Below are positions 6,224 to 11,749 of a stretch of DNA of 11,749 bases, piece by piece. Source of the DNA: Geothrix sp. (GTDB lineage: Bacteria > Acidobacteriota > Holophagae > Holophagales > Holophagaceae); contig JAMPXL010000005.1 in the NCBI GenBank assembly GCA_023701165.1, forward strand, positions 1 through 11,749. The letters run 5' to 3'. A program made the position numbers and the translations under genes. Numbering within the stretch: position 1 is the first letter of the stretch; every line of letters begins with the position of its first letter. Under the pieces are notes generated by a model. The model made no database searches and was not told the origin of the DNA. It saw nothing but the letters and a program-made list of their open reading frames with translations.

Positions 6224-7579
6224 ATGCAGGTGCTGGTCATTGGGTCAGGATATGTGGGGCTCGTAGCCGCCGCCTGCTTCGCCGAGGCGGGCCACCGCAT
6301 CCTCGGCGTGGACGTGGACGCAGCCAAGGTGGCCGCCCTCTCCCGCGGCGAATCCCCCATCTTCGAGCCGGGCCTGGATGAATTGCTCGCCACGCACCTC
6401 GCGTCCGGCGCCCTGCGCTTCACCACAGACCTCAAGGCCGGCATCGCGGATGCGGACGCCACCTTCATCTGCGTGGGCACCCCCCAGAGCGAGGACGGCA
6501 GCGCCGACATGAAGTACGTGCTGGCGGTGGCCGGCCAGATCGGCGAGGCCATGGCCCTGCGCGCCAAGGACGCCAAGCCCCTCATCGTGGTGGACAAGAG
6601 CACAGTGCCTGTGGGCACGGCGGCCCGGGTCCACGCCGAAATCGCCGCCCGCACGGACCGCCCCTTCGAAGTGGTGAGCAACCCCGAGTTCCTTCGCGAA
6701 GGATCGGCCATCGGCGACTTCCTGGAGCCCGACCGGGTGGTGGTGGGCTGCCGCACGGATCATGCCGAGGCCGTCATGAAGGGCCTGTACCAGTCCTTCC
6801 TGGACCGCAGCGGCGGCAAGTGGTTCCGCATGGACCCGCCCAGCGCCGAACTCACCAAGTATGCGGCCAACGCCATGCTGGCCCTGCGCATCAGCTTCAT
6901 CAACGAGATCGCCAACCTGGCGGAATCCGTGGGCGCCGACGTGGAGCATGTGAAGGTGGCCATCGGCACGGACCACCGCATCGGCCCTGCCTTCCTCAAT
7001 CCCGGGCCCGGCTTCGGCGGCTCCTGCTTCCCCAAGGATCTCCAGGCCCTCCTCAAGGTGGGCCGCGAATACGGGCAGCCCCTGATGACCCTGGCCGCCA
7101 CCGTGGAGGCCAATCGCCACCAGAAGCAGGTGATCCTGCGCAAAGTGAAAGCCCACTTCGGGGTGAAGGCCGGCGTCCCCGCGCCGCTCAAGGGCCGCCG
7201 CTTCGCCCTCTGGGGCCTGGCCTTCAAGGCCAACACCGACGACATCCGGGAGAGCATGGCGCTCGAGCTCATCGAGGGCCTGGTGAACCTCGGCGCCGAC
7301 GTGGTGGCCCACGACTTCGCCGCCATGGACGCAGTGAGGGCCCGGATCGGCGACAAGGTGCGCTACGCGGAGACGCCCCTGGCGGCCTGCGAAGGGGCCG
7401 ATGCCCTGCTCATCGCCACCGAATGGGCCCAGTACCGGGACGCTGACCTGGGGGCCGTGGCCAAGGCCATGAAGGCCCGCCGCATCTTCGACGGCCGCAA
7501 CCTGTTCCGCCCCGAGGCCATGGAGGCCGCGGGCTGGACCTATCACTCCCTGGGCCGCCGCTCCGTGGAGGGGGCATGA
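6224..7579 (+). CDS. ugd: UDP-glucose/GDP-mannose dehydrogenase family protein, probably UDP-glucose 6-dehydrogenase
   Basis: This cytoplasmic NAD-dependent enzyme oxidises UDP-glucose to UDP-glucuronate, a precursor for capsule, exopolysaccharide or modified LPS. The 451 residues contain the N-terminal Rossmann motif GSGYVGLVAAACFAEAGH (7-24), CVGTPQSEDGSADMKYV (83-99), STVPVGTAAR (126-135), NPEFLREGSAIGDFLEPDRV (153-172), ELTKYAANAMLALRISF (209-225) and GPGFGGSCFPKDLQAL (261-276). The latter holds the catalytic Cys268; Lys212, Asn216 and Asp272 also fit the active site. The C-terminal NAD-binding domain shows LWGLAFKANTDDIRES (329-344). The pattern favours UDP-glucose over GDP-mannose, but substrate is not proven. 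The start at 6224 has GGAG 5 nt upstream and begins exactly at the Rossmann strand. Its TGA overlaps the next start (ATGA, 7576-7579). Length is normal for the family. Confidence 0.95.
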   Translation: MQVLVIGSGYVGLVAAACFAEAGHRILGVDVDAAKVAALSRGESPIFEPGLDELLATHLASGALRFTTDLKAGIADADATFICVGTPQSEDGSADMKYVLAVAGQIGEAMALRAKDAKPLIVVDKSTVPVGTAARVHAEIAARTDRPFEVVSNPEFLREGSAIGDFLEPDRVVVGCRTDHAEAVMKGLYQSFLDRSGGKWFRMDPPSAELTKYAANAMLALRISFINEIANLAESVGADVEHVKVAIGTDHRIGPAFLNPGPGFGGSCFPKDLQALLKVGREYGQPLMTLAATVEANRHQKQVILRKVKAHFGVKAGVPAPLKGRRFALWGLAFKANTDDIRESMALELIEGLVNLGADVVAHDFAAMDAVRARIGDKVRYAETPLAACEGADALLIATEWAQYRDADLGAVAKAMKARRIFDGRNLFRPEAMEAAGWTYHSLGRRSVEGA

Positions 7580-7923
7580 CACGCATCCGCCTCGAAGACA
7601 TCGCCCATGCCCGCAGCGGCGACAAGGGAGACGGCTCCAACGTGGGACTCATCGCCTACACCGACGCCGGGTTCCGCCTGCTGCAGCAGGAACTGACCGC
7701 GGAGCGTGTCAAACATCACTTTTCAACCATATGCAAAGGCAGTGTTGAACGTTTCGAAGTCCCTAACCTCAAGGCTATCAATTTCATCCTGCACGATTCC
7801 CTCGGTGGCGGTGGCAGCGAGAGCGTGAAAACCGATGCCCAGGGCAAGACCCACGGGCAGGCCCTGCTTAGAATGGAACTCGACCTGCCCGGCGGCGTGT
7901 TGCTGGCGGATCTGAAACCCTGA
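7576..7923 (+). CDS. stand-alone AtuA C-terminal-like (AtuA-related) protein
   Basis: This is a 115-residue protein corresponding to the C-terminal domain normally fused to AtuA-family proteins (acyclic terpene utilisation), here encoded alone. Conserved features are IAHARSGDKGDGSNVGLIA (9-27), LTAERV (40-45), VERFEVPNLKAINFIL (57-72), the glycine run SLGGGGSES (75-83) and DAQGKTHGQALL (87-98). The function of this domain is not established. Single-domain versions exist as small proteins usually annotated AtuA-related. The partner AtuA N-terminal protein is not in the window. ATG at 7576 overlaps the ugd TGA, so translation is likely coupled to ugd; tatA follows after 28 nt. The middle of the gene (about 7705-7815) has clearly more A/T-ending codons than its flanks, while the encoded residues stay on the family pattern. 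Cytoplasmic, as no signal is seen. Confidence 0.8.
   Translation: MTRIRLEDIAHARSGDKGDGSNVGLIAYTDAGFRLLQQELTAERVKHHFSTICKGSVERFEVPNLKAINFILHDSLGGGGSESVKTDAQGKTHGQALLRMELDLPGGVLLADLKP
7705..7815 (+). other. local codon-usage shift inside the AtuA-like gene
   Basis: In these 37 codons, 18 end in A or T (including ATA, TCA, TTT, CGT, AGT, GTT, CCT, GCT). In the 43 preceding codons of the same gene only six do. The surrounding genes are overwhelmingly G/C-ending. The reading frame and the family motifs continue unbroken, so this is not an assembly break. It may mark a recombination patch, an older fragment, or a stretch under RNA-level constraint. Confidence 0.6.
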
Positions 7924-7951
7924 ACCTGCACCACCTGAAGACGGAGCGCCC

Positions 7952-8137
7952 ATGGGCAACCTCGGAATGATGGAAATCCTGCTGATCGGCGTCGCGCTGC
8001 TGATCTTCTTCGGCCCCTCCCGCCTGCCGGACCTGGGCAAGAGCCTGGGCAAGGGCATCCAGGAATTCAAGAAGGCCAGCCGCGAGCTGACGGATTCCGT
8101 GAAGGAAGACGTCATCGTGGACAAGGACAAGAAGTAG
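7952..8137 (+). CDS. tatA: Sec-independent protein translocase subunit TatA/TatE
   Basis: This 61-residue inner-membrane protein multimerises to form the pore-like part of the twin-arginine translocase, which exports folded proteins with an RR signal. It has one N-terminal membrane segment (about residues 5-20), the hinge FGPSRLPDLGKSLGKGI (20-36), and an amphipathic helix beginning IQEFKKA (36-42). A charged tail rich in Lys/Asp follows. The FGP and LGK-GI motifs are characteristic of TatA and TatE. TatB is longer with a different hinge, and no separate tatB is present here, so this protein may serve both roles or tatB lies elsewhere. ATG at 7952 has GGAG (7943-7946) 5 nt upstream. The gene follows the AtuA-like gene by 28 nt and is followed by an intrinsic terminator, then tatC. 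Length is at the short end of the TatA range. Confidence 0.94.
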   Translation: MGNLGMMEILLIGVALLIFFGPSRLPDLGKSLGKGIQEFKKASRELTDSVKEDVIVDKDKK

Positions 8138-8155
8138 GCCCGCAAGCCCCACAAC

Positions 8156-8187
8156 GGCCGGCCTTCATCCGGAGGTCGGCCCTTTTT
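8156..8187 (+). terminator. intrinsic terminator between tatA and tatC
   Basis: An 11-bp hairpin: left arm GGCCGGCCTTC (8156-8166), loop ATCC (8167-8170), right arm GGAGGTCGGCC (8171-8181). It has two G·U wobbles and is followed by C and five T (8183-8187). It starts 18 nt after the tatA stop and ends 14 nt before the tatC ATG, so the ugd-AtuA-like-tatA transcript should largely end here. Confidence 0.85.
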
Positions 8188-8201
8188 CCCGCTTGAGGAC
8201 C

Positions 8202-8969
8202 ATGGCGCTTCCGACTCCGCCGCCCGACAAGATGAGCTTCTGGGAGCACCTGCAGGAGCTGCGGGTCCGCATCGTGCGCTCCCTCCTCATCGTGGCCGTG
8301 GGCTTCGCCGTCACCTACGCCTTCCGGTTCAAGCTGTGGGCCTGGGCGCAGAAACCCTTCCTGGACGCCATGTCGCGGCAGACAGGCCAGGCCGCGGCCA
8401 CCCTCGAGCCCTTCGCGTTCACGGATCTCACCGAACCCTTCTTCAGCATGATGCGGCTCTCGCTCTGGTCCGCCGCCGTCTTCTGCGCGCCCTTCCTCTT
8501 CTACCAGCTCTGGGCCTTCATCCGGCCCGGCCTGCTGCCAAAGGAACGCCGCCTGGTCATCCCCTTCGTCCTCGTGACGTCCGGATGCTTTCTAGCCGGC
8601 GCCGCCTTCGCCTACACCCAGGCCTTCAAGTTCCTGGGCGACATCCTGTTCAAGGAAGCGGCCTCCGCGGGCCTGCGGGCCAACCTGCACGCCTCCGACT
8701 ACCTGGATCTGTTCATCTCCACCACGCTCATCACCGGCGTGATGTTCGAACTGCCGGTCCTGTTCTTCTTCCTGGCGAAATTCCGCATCGTGACCTCGCG
8801 GCTGATGCTGAAGTACGGCCGCCACGCCGTCATGGCCATCCTGATCTTCAGCGCCTTCTTCACCCCGGGGGACGTGGTCGTGACGACCATCTTCTTCAGC
8901 GTGGTCCTGCTGGGCCTCTACGCCGTCTCTGTGGCCGTGGCCTGGGTGGCCGAGCCCCGCGCGAAGTAG
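8202..8969 (+). CDS. tatC: Sec-independent protein translocase subunit TatC
   Basis: This polytopic inner-membrane protein of the twin-arginine system binds the RR signal peptide and nucleates TatA assembly. The 255 residues show FWEHLQELRVRIVRSLL (13-29), the conserved cytoplasmic N-terminal motif with Glu15 and Glu19, then FYQLWAFIRPGLLPKERR (100-117). The latter corresponds to the E. coli QVWAFIxPxLxxxERR region, with Glu115 in the place of Glu103. Late conserved stretches include ELPVLFFFLAKF (183-194) and SAFFTPGD (217-224). About six membrane segments are visible (around 22-42, 83-104, 118-140, 172-194, 208-222 and 228-250). Start choice: ATG at 8202 follows GAGG at only 3 nt; TTG at 8193 is in frame but overlaps that same GAGG. 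The proximity to the terminator leaves no room for a promoter. The 3' end overlaps murG on the other strand by 52 bp. Confidence 0.95.
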   Translation: MALPTPPPDKMSFWEHLQELRVRIVRSLLIVAVGFAVTYAFRFKLWAWAQKPFLDAMSRQTGQAAATLEPFAFTDLTEPFFSMMRLSLWSAAVFCAPFLFYQLWAFIRPGLLPKERRLVIPFVLVTSGCFLAGAAFAYTQAFKFLGDILFKEAASAGLRANLHASDYLDLFISTTLITGVMFELPVLFFFLAKFRIVTSRLMLKYGRHAVMAILIFSAFFTPGDVVVTTIFFSVVLLGLYAVSVAVAWVAEPRAK

Positions 8970-10045
8970 TCCGCCAGATCGTCCAGGCACAGGTCCACCG
9001 AGCGGTTGGATTCCGCTGGCCCGGACAGCGCCCGGCGTGCCGCCCCATCCGCCAGGAGCGGCCCGAGGATGCCCTGGAGGCGCGCCGGAAAGCCTTCGCC
9101 CTGCTCGGCCACCACGGCCCGGCCCTCTGCGGCCAGGGCCAGGGCGTTCATGCGCTGGTGGCCGTTGGCGCTGGTGGGAAGGGGCACCAGGACCGCGCCG
9201 CGCCCGGCTGCTTTCAGTTCCGCGCAGGTGCTGGCCCCGGACCGGCTCAGCACCAAGCTGGCGGATTCCATGGCTTCGTCCATGCGGGTGATGAAGGGCA
9301 CCAGGGCATGGCGCGGGTGGCGGGAGCGCGCGCCCAGCCGTTCGAACTCGGCGGGCCCGGTCTGATGGAGGATCTCCCAATCCGGAGCGGCCTCCAGCAA
9401 TGCCGGAGCAGCCTCCAGCAGTGCCTCATTGAGGGCCCGGGCCCCGCCGCTCCCGCCGAGCACCAGCAGGCGGTATGGCTTCGCAAGCTCCGCCACGGCC
9501 CGGAAATCCCGCAGGAAGGGGCCGCGCACGGGCGTGCCCACCACCCGGCAATCGGCCCCGGGCAGCAGCGGGCGCACGGCTTCCAGGCCACACCAGACGC
9601 GGCGCGCCTTCGGGGCCACCAGCTTCACCAGCGCCCCCGGGGCGGCGTTGCTTTCGTGCAGGAAGTAGGGAATGCCCAGGGCCCGCGCCGCCAGCAGGGC
9701 CGGAGCGGCGCCGTAGCCGCCGGTGCCAATCACCGCCCAGGGCCGCTCGCGGCGCCACAGCGCCTTCAAGTGCGACACCGCGCGCCAGAGTTTCCACGCG
9801 GACTTCGCCGCGCGCAGGGGCGAGCGTCCGAGGAAGCCCTCCACCTCCAGCAGCAGATGGGGCCAGCCGCTCATCGGGAGTTCCCGCGCTTCGATGCCGC
9901 GGCGGGCGCCCACGAACGCGATCTGACGGTCAGACCACCGGGTGCGGGCGCCTTCGGCCAGGGCGACAGCTGGAAAGAAGTGTCCGCCTGTCCCGCCTCC
10001 TGTGAGGACAAGGGCTCCAGCGAAGGCGGGTGGGGCGTGGCGCAT
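8918..10045 (-). CDS. murG: UDP-N-acetylglucosamine-N-acetylmuramyl-(pentapeptide) pyrophosphoryl-undecaprenol N-acetylglucosamine transferase
   Basis: This peripheral enzyme on the cytoplasmic membrane face transfers GlcNAc from UDP-GlcNAc to lipid I, making lipid II for peptidoglycan. The 375 residues have the GT-B signatures LTGGGTGGHFFPAVALAE (14-31), GTGGYGAAPALLAAR (107-121) and HESNAAPG (130-137). Further signatures are VLGGSGGARALNEALL (195-210), HQTG (227-230) and RSGASTCAELKAAGRGAVLVP (268-288), then SANGHQRMNA (292-301) with the Gln297-Asn300 pair for nucleotide-sugar binding. Residues 209-222 contain a tandem LLEAAP repeat. ATG at 10045 is the closest start upstream of the first Rossmann strand; the ribosome binding site is poor (GGTTGGA). 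A TTG at 10144 is in frame but adds unconserved residues. The last 17 codons lie antisense to tatC, with TAG at 8920-8918. The gene sits outside a dcw cluster. Confidence 0.95.
   Translation of the reverse strand: MRHAPPAFAGALVLTGGGTGGHFFPAVALAEGARTRWSDRQIAFVGARRGIEARELPMSGWPHLLLEVEGFLGRSPLRAAKSAWKLWRAVSHLKALWRRERPWAVIGTGGYGAAPALLAARALGIPYFLHESNAAPGALVKLVAPKARRVWCGLEAVRPLLPGADCRVVGTPVRGPFLRDFRAVAELAKPYRLLVLGGSGGARALNEALLEAAPALLEAAPDWEILHQTGPAEFERLGARSRHPRHALVPFITRMDEAMESASLVLSRSGASTCAELKAAGRGAVLVPLPTSANGHQRMNALALAAEGRAVVAEQGEGFPARLQGILGPLLADGAARRALSGPAESNRSVDLCLDDLADYFARGSATQATATETA
9382..9423 (-). repeat. 21-bp tandem duplication within murG
   Basis: Two adjacent 21-bp units, 9382-9402 and 9403-9423, match at 19 of 21 positions and encode the repeated LLEAAPA/LLEAAPD (residues ~209-222). 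It is an in-frame seven-codon duplication in the helix after the GGSGGARALNEA loop. E. coli MurG has a similar-length helix here, so the insertion may be small or compensated. Confidence 0.7.
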
Positions 10046-10233
10046 GATCCAACCACCATACCGGAAGCCCCGCCGGACTCTACCCGGAGACAGCCGCAGC
10101 CTACCGAAAGGCAGGTCCGTGATTCCAGGCACAAAGATCGTCAAAGGCCAGTAGGGTGGAAGTCAGCCCCGCGCTAGAATCCACCTTTGCGCCGGTTTCC
10201 GCCGGCCTGTCCATGACGCATCAGGGAGCGCCC
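10046..10233. other. intergenic region between divergent murG and etfB
   Basis: 188 bp carrying no gene. It holds the etfB leader and promoter candidate at its right end. On the minus strand it contains a small hairpin in the murG leader (10100-10115: CCTGCC and GGTAGG around TTTC, six pairs with one G·U), without a following T-run. On the plus strand a five-pair hairpin lies in the etfB leader (GCCGG 10191-10195, CCGGC 10202-10206). On the minus strand TTGACG (10144-10139) resembles a -35, but no matching -10 sits at a proper distance. The murG promoter therefore remains unidentified. Confidence 0.5.
10175..10180 (+). promoter_or_regulatory. candidate -10 box for etfBA
   Basis: TAGAAT at 10175-10180 matches TATAAT at five of six positions and lies 53 nt upstream of the etfB ATG, giving a leader of about 45 nt. 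No convincing -35 is visible 16-18 nt upstream (TAGGGT at 10152-10157 is poor). The surrounding CGCTAGAAT resembles the CGCTACACT upstream of ugd, hinting at a shared promoter style. Confidence 0.45.
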
Positions 10234-10983
10234 ATGAAGATCCTCGTCGCCCTCAAACAGGTCCCCGACACCGAATCCAAGATCAAGGTCGCCGCCGATG
10301 GAATGTCCCTCGATCCCGCGGACGTGAAATGGATCACCAGCCCCTACGACGAGTACGCGCTGGAAGAGGCCATCCGCATCAAGGAGGCCAAGGGCGCTGA
10401 AGTGACGGCCCTCTCCGTGGGCGGCGACTCCGCCAAGGATGTGCTGAAGAACGCACTGGCGCTGGGTGCCGACACCGCGGTGCTGCTCAAGGGCGACGGC
10501 CAGGGCGATGCCTTCGCCGTGGCGCAGATGATCGCGGCCTACGCCAAGGACAAGGGCTTCGACCTGATCCTCTGCGGCAACAAGGGCCTCGGCGGCGACA
10601 ACGCGGCCATGGGCCCCATGCTGGCGGAGCTGATGGGCCTGGCCCAGGCCAACGTCATCGTGAAGCTGGAACTCGGCGAAGGCACCTTCAAGGCCGAGCG
10701 CGAGATCGAGGGCGGCTCCGAGATCGTCGAAGGCGCCCTGCCCGCCGTCATCACCGCCCAGAAGGGCCTCAACGAGCCCCGCTACGCCAGCCTCAAGGGC
10801 ATCATGGCCGCCAAGAAGAAGACCATCGAGGAACTGGAGGCCGCGCCTGTCACGGCCGGCGCCCAGGTCAGCGCTCTGGCCCTGCCCCCCGAGCGCCCCG
10901 CGGGCCGCAAGCTGGAAGGCGATGCCGCCGCCCAGGCCCAGGCCCTCATCCAGGCCCTCAAGGATGAAGCCAAGGTCTTCTAG
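10234..10983 (+). CDS. etfB: electron transfer flavoprotein subunit beta
   Basis: This is the small subunit of the EtfAB heterodimer, which carries electrons from acyl-CoA and other dehydrogenases to the quinone pool or takes part in flavin-based bifurcation. The 249 residues begin MKILVALKQVPDTESKIKV and include SPYDEYALEEAIRIKE (36-51) and the nucleotide-binding loop CGNKGLGGDNAAMGPMLAEL (114-133). The family signature NEPRYASLKGIMAAKKKTIE (180-199) is the helix that wraps EtfA. The loop reads GNKGLGGDN where many EtfB proteins have G-x-Q-A-x-D-G-D, which could affect AMP or FAD binding and bears on whether the protein is of bifurcating type; this cannot be settled here. ATG at 10234 has GGGAG (10224-10228) 5 nt upstream; an in-frame ATG at 10213 would add seven residues. 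etfA follows after 45 nt. Confidence 0.95.
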   Translation: MKILVALKQVPDTESKIKVAADGMSLDPADVKWITSPYDEYALEEAIRIKEAKGAEVTALSVGGDSAKDVLKNALALGADTAVLLKGDGQGDAFAVAQMIAAYAKDKGFDLILCGNKGLGGDNAAMGPMLAELMGLAQANVIVKLELGEGTFKAEREIEGGSEIVEGALPAVITAQKGLNEPRYASLKGIMAAKKKTIEELEAAPVTAGAQVSALALPPERPAGRKLEGDAAAQAQALIQALKDEAKVF

Positions 10984-11028
10984 CTGGTCCGCTTCCGCCG
11001 ACTGATCCGACTCGAAAGGATGACATCC

Positions 11029-11749
11029 ATGATTCTCGTATTCTGCGAACTGAAGGACGGCCAGATCCGCAAGCCCAGCGCCGAGGCCCTCAGCGAAGGC
11101 CGCCGCCTGGCGGATGCCGCCGGCAAGAAGCTGGGCGCGCTCTTCGCGGGCGCGTCCTGCGCCGGTTCCGCCGAGGCCGCCAAGTACGGCGCCGACGTGA
11201 TCCTCACGGCTGAGGCCGGCTCCCTGGCCTCCTATTCCAGCGATGCCTTCGCCGCGCTGCTTGCCGATGCCGTGAAGGCCAAGGGCGCCACGGTGCTGCT
11301 CGCCGCCGCCACCGCCGTGGGCAAGGACGTGGCCCCCCGCGCCGCCGCCCGCCTGGCCGCCGGCTATGCCTCCGACGTCACGGGCCTCTCCATGGTGGAT
11401 GGCAAGCTCCAGGCCGTCCGTCCGGTCTACGCCGGCAAGGCCTTCGCCACCACCTCCTTTGCCAGCGCCGTCCAGGTGGCCACCACCCGGCCCAACGTGT
11501 TCCCCACCGCCGAAAAGGCCGGTGCGGGCGCCGCCGAGGCCCTCTCCACCCCCGCCGGGGACTTCAAGTCCGTGGTGAAGGAGATCCTCGCCAAGGCCAG
11601 CGGCAAGGTGGACCTCAGCGAAGCCAACGTCATCGTGAGCGGGGGCCGCGGCATGAAGGACGGCGCCAACTTCAAGATCCTCGAGGACCTGGCGGATGCC
11701 ATCGGCGGCGTGGTCGGCGCCTCCCGGGCCGCCGTGGACGCGGGCTGGG
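11029..11749 (+). CDS. etfA: electron transfer flavoprotein subunit alpha (partial, runs off the window)
   Basis: This is the large FAD-binding subunit of EtfAB. 240 codons are visible with no stop. The remaining ~70-80 residues of a typical ~310-320 residue EtfA, including most of the FAD-binding domain, lie beyond the window. The N-terminal domain starts MILVFCELKDGQIRKPSAEA and includes AAATAVGKDVAPRAAARLAAG (92-112) and RPVYAGKAFAT (131-141). The FAD domain begins with VIVSGGRGMKDGANFKILED (201-220) and GVVGASRAAVDAGW (227-240), close to the family signature. The ATG at 11029 has AAGGA (11016-11020) 8 nt upstream. The ATG at 11020 in the same frame overlaps that sequence and is less likely. 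Together with etfB it forms a two-gene unit. The dehydrogenase or oxidoreductase partner is not visible. Confidence 0.95.
   Translation, partial: MILVFCELKDGQIRKPSAEALSEGRRLADAAGKKLGALFAGASCAGSAEAAKYGADVILTAEAGSLASYSSDAFAALLADAVKAKGATVLLAAATAVGKDVAPRAAARLAAGYASDVTGLSMVDGKLQAVRPVYAGKAFATTSFASAVQVATTRPNVFPTAEKAGAGAAEALSTPAGDFKSVVKEILAKASGKVDLSEANVIVSGGRGMKDGANFKILEDLADAIGGVVGASRAAVDAGW

Noticed and set aside
10139..10144. TTGACG on the minus strand as a murG -35 box
   Set aside because: No -10-like hexamer lies 16-18 nt downstream; the expected position reads CACGGA.
8336..10177. 613-codon plus-strand open frame across tatC and murG
   Set aside because: It reads the wrong frame of tatC and the antisense of murG, and its composition is Arg/Pro/Gly-rich without recognisable domains.
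1..11749. CRISPR array, tRNA/rRNA, transposase, phage or defence genes
   Set aside because: No regularly spaced repeats, cloverleaf-like segments or matching protein motifs were seen on either strand. All space is taken by housekeeping or envelope genes.

Overview
This is a very GC-rich, densely packed bacterial chromosome segment. Most codons end in G or C, neighbouring genes repeatedly overlap by ATGA, and GGAG-type ribosome binding sites recur. TolQ, MurG, a periplasm-directed secreted protein and the Tat system together indicate a diderm (Gram-negative-type) organism that makes peptidoglycan. The overall look fits an Acidobacteriota of the Holophagae/Geothrix kind, but no taxonomic marker is present. 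That placement is a guess; Myxococcota and other high-GC diderms remain possible.

Layout. (1) 1-841, plus strand: the tail of a Nudix hydrolase, coupled by ATGA to a YciO/Sua5-family gene. (2) 842-6154, minus strand: a tight six-gene block read from 6154 downward. It holds tolQ/exbB, a DUF3473-type polysaccharide deacetylase (apparently with a CTG start), yaaA-like, a DUF309 protein, nadB, and a secreted SHOCT-domain protein. Three of its junctions are ATGA overlaps and one is CTGA. (3) 6155-6223: a short divergent promoter region. (4) 6224-8137, plus strand: ugd (UDP-glucose 6-dehydrogenase), a stand-alone AtuA C-terminal-like domain protein, and tatA, followed by a strong intrinsic terminator. 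(5) 8202-8969, plus strand: tatC, beginning only 14 nt after the terminator's T-run. (6) 8918-10045, minus strand: murG, overlapping the 3' end of tatC by 52 bp. (7) 10046-10233: an intergenic leader region. (8) 10234-11749, plus strand: etfB and the first 240 codons of etfA, which runs off the window.

Functionally these are mostly housekeeping and cell-envelope genes: TolQ, the deacetylase, UDP-glucuronate synthesis, Tat export and MurG. NAD biosynthesis (NadB), oxidative stress (YaaA) and electron transfer to the quinone pool or a bifurcating enzyme (EtfAB) are also represented. I see no phage, transposon, CRISPR, defence or biosynthetic-cluster signature, and no RNA gene. The points most worth checking are the tatA-terminator-tatC arrangement, the non-canonical start of the deacetylase, the orphan AtuA-like domain with an internal codon-usage shift, and a tolQ without tolR.
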